64,000 nt of DNA from Pedobacter heparinus DSM 2366 (GTDB taxonomy: Bacteria; Bacteroidota; Bacteroidia; Sphingobacteriales; Sphingobacteriaceae): NCBI RefSeq assembly GCF_000023825.1, contig NC_013061.1, forward strand, positions 1,550,001 through 1,614,000. Direction: 5' to 3'. Made by a program: the position numbers and the translations under genes. The stretch's first letter is position 1. Each line of letters starts with the position of its first letter. Shown piece after piece: positions 60,604-64,000 of the stretch. The notes below the pieces were generated by a model. That model had not been told where the DNA came from. It worked only from the letters and a program-made list of their open reading frames with translations, and did no database searches.

Positions 60604-61722
60604 TTAGTTATTAATAGCTTTTTTAATGAAATTTTCAATATGATTTAAACCCGGGTCTGATTGGTCTGAATTATAAATAATTGTCCCTTTTTTATTCACT
60701 ACAAGGCATGTAGGTATAGAATATACACCAAAAGATCTCGGAATTTTGCTTTTTGCGGGCTTCAATCTTTCCGATACATTTATCCAGCTAAGTTTATTAT
60801 TTGATACATGCTCTTTCCAGCGGATTACATTGTCATCATCGTTGAAATAGATAACTTTTAATCCTTTTTGCTTATAGATTTCATATAATTGTTTCAACAT
60901 TGGCAACTGTTCCTGACATGGGCCGCACCAGGTAGCAGAAAAGACGATGATATAGGGCTGGCCAGTCAGGGAGCTGTTGCTAAATTCATCATTATTTAAG
61001 TCGTTAATTTTAAATATTGGAACTTTATTGCCCGCGCCAGCGGCCTTTTTGTTATTGATAAGATTGGTCTCCTTCTCATAAAGCTGCTTTCCTAAAGTAG
61101 AATTCTTCAGCTCTTCACTAAAGGTTTCCAGTATTACCAGAATGTCCATTGCTGTTTTAGGGTTAGCATCGATACGGCTCATACGATAAAGATAGAGTAG
61201 GCTGCCAAAGTCATTCGGATAAGACAGAAGTCGTTTTAACTGAGCTTGCCTGATCTGCTCATTAAGTTTGGGCGGTATGTGCAAATTACCGTTAATCCGG
61301 GTGGGTTCTTTATATAAAGCGACCTTTTCTAAGAATAAATTGTCTAATTCATCAACAACAAAATGGCCACGTGCGTTGGAAAGTAATGTTAACATTTTAG
61401 TTACTAATACAGGTGTGTCCAGGCTTACTTTATTTTCACCGGAATCCAACACAAACCGCGTTCCTATTCCTTTTCCCTGATATGAAACACTGAAATCTGC
61501 GAAATTGCTAGGCTGTTTCAGCTCTCCTTTAATAATGTGTTGACCATTTACAACAATAAAGGAATCTCTGCTGATTGGGGTAAAGCTCTGGTTATTGTAA
61601 ACGTTTAAATAAACTTTTGCATTATTGAATGTTTTGGTTTTGAAATCAAGGGTAAACTTATACTGGCTGGAAGCTGAGACATAACATATGATTACAAGCA
61701 ATGGCGTTAATAGTTTCTTCAT
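60604..61722 (-). CDS. TlpA family thiol-disulfide reductase with DUF4369-like N-terminal domain
   Basis: 372 residues. Signal peptide (about 1-19, CYVSASSQYK). Residues about 20-105 form a beta-sandwich of the DUF4369 kind found before TlpA domains in Bacteroidota. The thioredoxin domain (about 230-370) has ATWCGPCQEQLP (Cys266, Cys269) and the cis-proline in YSIPTCLVV. Exported oxidoreductase; partner unknown. Transcribed towards the LanC/FtsK-gamma gene. Confidence 0.88.
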   Translation of the reverse strand: MKKLLTPLLVIICYVSASSQYKFTLDFKTKTFNNAKVYLNVYNNQSFTPISRDSFIVVNGQHIIKGELKQPSNFADFSVSYQGKGIGTRFVLDSGENKVSLDTPVLVTKMLTLLSNARGHFVVDELDNLFLEKVALYKEPTRINGNLHIPPKLNEQIRQAQLKRLLSYPNDFGSLLYLYRMSRIDANPKTAMDILVILETFSEELKNSTLGKQLYEKETNLINNKKAAGAGNKVPIFKINDLNNDEFSNSSLTGQPYIIVFSATWCGPCQEQLPMLKQLYEIYKQKGLKVIYFNDDDNVIRWKEHVSNNKLSWINVSERLKPAKSKIPRSFGVYSIPTCLVVNKKGTIIYNSDQSDPGLNHIENFIKKAINN

Positions 61723-61818
61723 ATTGATAATTTGTTAAACAACCCCGCTAGTGTAAGTGGGGTTACTAGGTTTTTCTTCGTAAAAACTAGGCCGGGCAGT
61801 AGGAATATAAAACCGTTT

Positions 61819-62400
61819 TCATTTGGAATATCCACTTTTACCAAGTATTGTATTCATTTGCAAGTCCGCAAAAGCACTCCAATCCTTAACATCGACTTTA
61901 GCTAACTGTTTCCAGTTCTTACCTTCCTTTTTGTAAATCAATATCGGTGCAGGAAACTCCATCTCCTTTTCTCCGGGGAAATATGGCTTCTCAGTAGGGT
62001 CTACCAAGTATTTGCTTTCCATCAGAAATGCATAAATAGTAAAGTTCTTTTGCACACTCTCATTGATCGCAATCTCTCTAACTTTCTGATACTCTATATC
62101 GATATTTTTATACTTCCTAATATAGGTCTTCCATTTGTCAAAACCATAATTAGGTTTACAGATAATCCTTGCAGTTCCTTTCTTTGAATCAAAATAATGC
62201 ATCAATGGCACGGCGGAAATCTCCTTGTTACTTTTAAATGAAGATGACATAGGGCCACTCCAGCATAATAATTTTTTTTGGTCTTTAAAAAAGTCAACTT
62301 TGGGAACAGAATGCTGTTGAGCAAACAAGTTTGCTGATATAATCAGGAAACTTGTTACAACAAAAATATGCCTTATCATATTTATTATATCTTTCGTCAA
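61819..62400 (-). CDS. Hypothetical exported protein (193 aa)
   Basis: Family not recognised. A signal peptide (about 7-27, LIISANLFAQQHS) indicates export. The mature chain is Lys-rich, without Cys pairs, and contains KWKTYIRKYKNIDIEYQKVREIA. The start may be the Met at residue 8. It follows a 218-bp spacer and precedes the TlpA reductase by 96 bp, possibly one transcript. AT-rich coding sequence. Confidence 0.6.
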   Translation of the reverse strand: MTKDIINMIRHIFVVTSFLIISANLFAQQHSVPKVDFFKDQKKLLCWSGPMSSSFKSNKEISAVPLMHYFDSKKGTARIICKPNYGFDKWKTYIRKYKNIDIEYQKVREIAINESVQKNFTIYAFLMESKYLVDPTEKPYFPGEKEMEFPAPILIYKKEGKNWKQLAKVDVKDWSAFADLQMNTILGKSGYSK

Positions 62401-62618
62401 AGATATTAATTAATTAATCATTAATTTTTGATCTAAAAAATCAGTCCAGTCCACATGATTTTTAAAAGTCTCACTATTAATAGTCGATCAAACTATTAAG
62501 GCAATTGAATAATTAACCATTCCCAAAGATTAGGAATTTTTAAAAGGCGCTACAGGAAGTTATATTAATGAAGAAATGCCTGCAAGCAGATTTGTTGCAG
62601 TGCAATTAATTGGGCCGA

Positions 62619-62976
62619 TTAAGCCTCTACAAGGTTACCGAGGATTTTTGCGATATTTTTGGCATCATCAACGCCACGGTGGTGTGGGCCTTCTTTTCCA
62701 GAGTGTACAGGCTTCACTTAATGATATTCCATGTTCTTCAACCATCTGAGGAGTGATAGAAGTAAGTCTGGTACAAAATTCACTAATTTCGGATCTTACG
62801 GGCTTTATCAGAATACCTTCGCTCGAGGTTATTTTGCCTGTTTCTGTATTCAATTTATAAATGCCGATTTCGATGATCTCGCTTTGCTGTTTTTGATAAT
62901 CGTCATCGAGCTCCCAGCAAGTATCCATATTCTATCCTGCGTATTCGGCCATCGAAAGAAAATGTTTTTTAAACAT
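62619..62976 (-). pseudogene. Decayed 3'-5' exonuclease (DEDDh, KapD-like)
   Basis: A reading frame (MDTCWELDDDYQKQQSEIIEIG... to HGISLSEACTLW) matches the N-terminal third of inhibitor-KapD-like 3'-5' exonucleases, whose family text reads SEIIEIG and EFCTxLTxITPxMV. The DxE metal motif before TCWE is lost (an in-frame stop at 62932-62934 separates MFKKHFL from MDTCWE). After SEACTLW about 90 central residues are missing; the last 24 residues EGPHHRGVDDAKNIAKILGNLVEA, with the third exonuclease motif (His..Asp), are present in another frame up to a stop at 62619. So a deletion and frameshift, plus an upstream stop, have inactivated the gene. Confidence 0.85.
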
Positions 62977-63020
62977 GGGGTTTATAATTGAGTAGCGTGT
63001 TGGTTTGTCCGGTTATCCAA

Positions 63021-63055
63021 AGTTTACTAGAATACTGGAGAAAAGCAAATGTTAA
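63021..63055 (+). repeat. Imperfect direct repeat, right copy (about 35 nt)
   Basis: Partner of 60567-60600 in the same orientation, 2.45 kb away; differs by one inserted A and a few substitutions. It lies just left of the second hairpin element. Confidence 0.6.
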
Positions 63056-63067
63056 TTCAGCATGGAT

Positions 63068-63157
63068 AATAATTGAGTATATCTTTTCACGGGCTGCATA
63101 ATTTCCGCTGAAGAAGCGAAAAAGATGCTATACCCGCTCTAAGAATGCAGAATTATT
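63068..63157. repeat. Hairpin element, copy 2
   Basis: The core 63090-63136 reads CGGGCTGCATAATT..CGCTGAAGAAGCG..TATACCCG and is the counterpart of 3354-3394. Base changes keep the pairing: CGGC/GCCG in copy 1, CGGG/CCCG here. The outer arms AATAATT (63068-63074) and AATTATT (63151-63157) are complementary although their sequence differs from copy 1. It lies 35 bp after the end of the leftward phosphatase gene at 63192. Confidence 0.65.
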
Positions 63158-63191
63158 GATCAAATGCGGGGTGGGCTTGTCTTTCCCTGTT

Positions 63192-64000
63192 TTATTTCAA
63201 TACTTCTTCAATAGTTTTTCCGATTGATCCGCTTGGTGGCTGTATGTTTAAAAGTGCGGCGATCGTTGGGGCTATATCCGTCATATAGGTTTGCTTATTT
63301 GATTTGCCGTGTTTTATTCCCCAGCCCATCCACACTAATGGTATATGTGCATCGTAGGGATTCCATGCACCGTGTGTAGTACCTGTTTTGGAGGTTCCTG
63401 TATACCATCCAGTCTGTAAAATAAGCTGGACAATTCCGCTGCGCTGCCTGTTGTATCCATTAATTATCCGCTCTTTAATTGCTGCGGGAATACTGGTGGT
63501 TTGGATTTTTTCCATGTCTACAGCCCATGCAATGCCATCCTGTTTTTGAAAAAATTGAATGCATTCGTTTTTAATGGCTTCTGCATCAAGTCTGTTCTGC
63601 TCAATAATTGTATTGTTGAGGTGTACCTGATTATTGATGAGGGTTAATATGAGGTTTTCCCGTCCATATTTTTCTTTCAGAATGCTATTGATCTGTTTTA
63701 AACAACTTCCAGAATTCCATAGGTCACCGGGCAGTTTATGGTCCTGAAGAAAAAGCGGATTGTGTGCACCTCCGTGATCGGCACTTAAGAAAACAGTGTA
63801 GTTGCCTTTTCCGAGTTTAACGTCCAGATAATTAAAAAAATCAGCCAGATCCCGATCAAGACGCAGGTAAGTATCTTCAACCTCGATGGAATTGATGCCA
63901 AACTGATGGCCAATGTAATCTGTTGAGGATAAACTTACCGCCAGAAAATCGGTAACCGTATTTTGTCCCATCTGTTCATTATCGACAGCTGCCTTAGCCA
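63192..64000 (-). CDS. PafA-like alkaline phosphatase / type I phosphodiesterase, C-terminal part
   Basis: The frame is open to the end of the window (AKAAVDNEQMGQNTVTDFLAVSLSSTDYIGHQ...), so the N-terminal half, with the nucleophile, lies outside. SSTDYIGHQFG and SADHGGAHNP are metal-binding motifs of the nucleotide pyrophosphatase/phosphodiesterase superfamily; TTHGAWNPYDAHIPLVWMGWGIK and TDIAPTIAALLNIQPPSGSIGK are characteristic of the PafA alkaline phosphatase branch. It would hydrolyse phosphate monoesters in the periplasm. The hairpin element lies just after its stop. Confidence 0.88.
   Translation of the reverse strand, partial: AKAAVDNEQMGQNTVTDFLAVSLSSTDYIGHQFGINSIEVEDTYLRLDRDLADFFNYLDVKLGKGNYTVFLSADHGGAHNPLFLQDHKLPGDLWNSGSCLKQINSILKEKYGRENLILTLINNQVHLNNTIIEQNRLDAEAIKNECIQFFQKQDGIAWAVDMEKIQTTSIPAAIKERIINGYNRQRSGIVQLILQTGWYTGTSKTGTTHGAWNPYDAHIPLVWMGWGIKHGKSNKQTYMTDIAPTIAALLNIQPPSGSIGKTIEEVLK

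Noticed and set aside
62540..62640. Plus-strand open stretch reading like GATGSYINEEMPASRFVAVQ
   Set aside because: It looks somewhat protein-like but has no start and overlaps the exonuclease remnant on the other strand; too short to support a claim.
1..64000. tRNA, rRNA, CRISPR array or intact insertion sequence
   Set aside because: I looked for cloverleaf-like segments, regularly spaced repeats and transposase frames and found none; the short tandem repeats seen are operator-like pairs or triplets.

Overview
The window looks like chromosomal DNA of a Bacteroidota bacterium of the family Sphingobacteriaceae, most likely Pedobacter or a close relative. This rests on a SusD-type protein, a hybrid two-component regulator (HTCS) with propeller repeats, many lipoproteins and TonB-type proteins, Bacteroidota-style -7 elements (TAnnTTTG) in place of clear Shine-Dalgarno sites, and a chromosomal mix of housekeeping and accessory genes. 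The genus is an inference. I saw no rRNA, tRNA, CRISPR array or intact insertion sequence.

Layout. (a) 1-3335: the 3' end of a polysaccharide utilisation locus (SusD C-terminus, a surface lipoprotein, a clan GH-A hydrolase lipoprotein), followed by about 330 bp of structured non-coding DNA. (b) 3665-7067: small genes (AraC regulator, secreted YCII-like protein, DinB-like, MmcQ/YjbR-like, YciE-like ferritin fold, an unknown). (c) 7094-21653: a glucuronoxylan side-chain locus. A leftward operon (beta-helix protein, ribokinase, GRP sugar transporter, GH115) diverges from a rightward operon (mannonate dehydratase, SASA esterase, second GH115), with an HTCS regulator at the end. Together they would strip acetyl and (methyl)glucuronic acid groups from xylan and feed uronate catabolism. 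(d) 21850-30202: MgtE, a subtilase, YchF, several unknowns, a TlpA-like thioredoxin, and an ECF41 sigma factor with its AhpD-like partner and a matching promoter.

(e) 30222-38305: a coupled operon of DUF4856 lipoprotein, imelysin lipoprotein, a vitamin K-dependent gamma-carboxylase (VKGC/HTTM) homologue and a TonB-dependent receptor. It diverges from a two-component system, with a tandem direct repeat between them. This is the most intriguing system in the window. (f) 38289-42869: a LysR gene divergent from hutH-hutU, with facing -7 elements forming a perfect palindrome. (g) 42915-46536: a cation diffusion facilitator, GDPD, a degenerate-active-site SDR and a PAP2 phosphatase. (h) 46549-54208: a tripartite heavy-metal RND efflux system with its own histidine kinase and response regulator and a three-repeat operator.

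(i) 54243-64000: an accessory-looking stretch. It holds a TIM-barrel isomerase, a small Lys/Ala-rich repeat protein, a J-domain/KTSC fusion, a GHL10-type lipoprotein, YCII and Crp/Fnr proteins, a beta/gamma-crystallin-like protein, a LanC-fragment/FtsK-gamma chimera, a TlpA reductase, a decayed exonuclease gene and the end of a PafA-like phosphatase. Part of it is bracketed by an approximately 34-nt imperfect direct repeat, and it carries a second copy of the hairpin element seen after the first locus.
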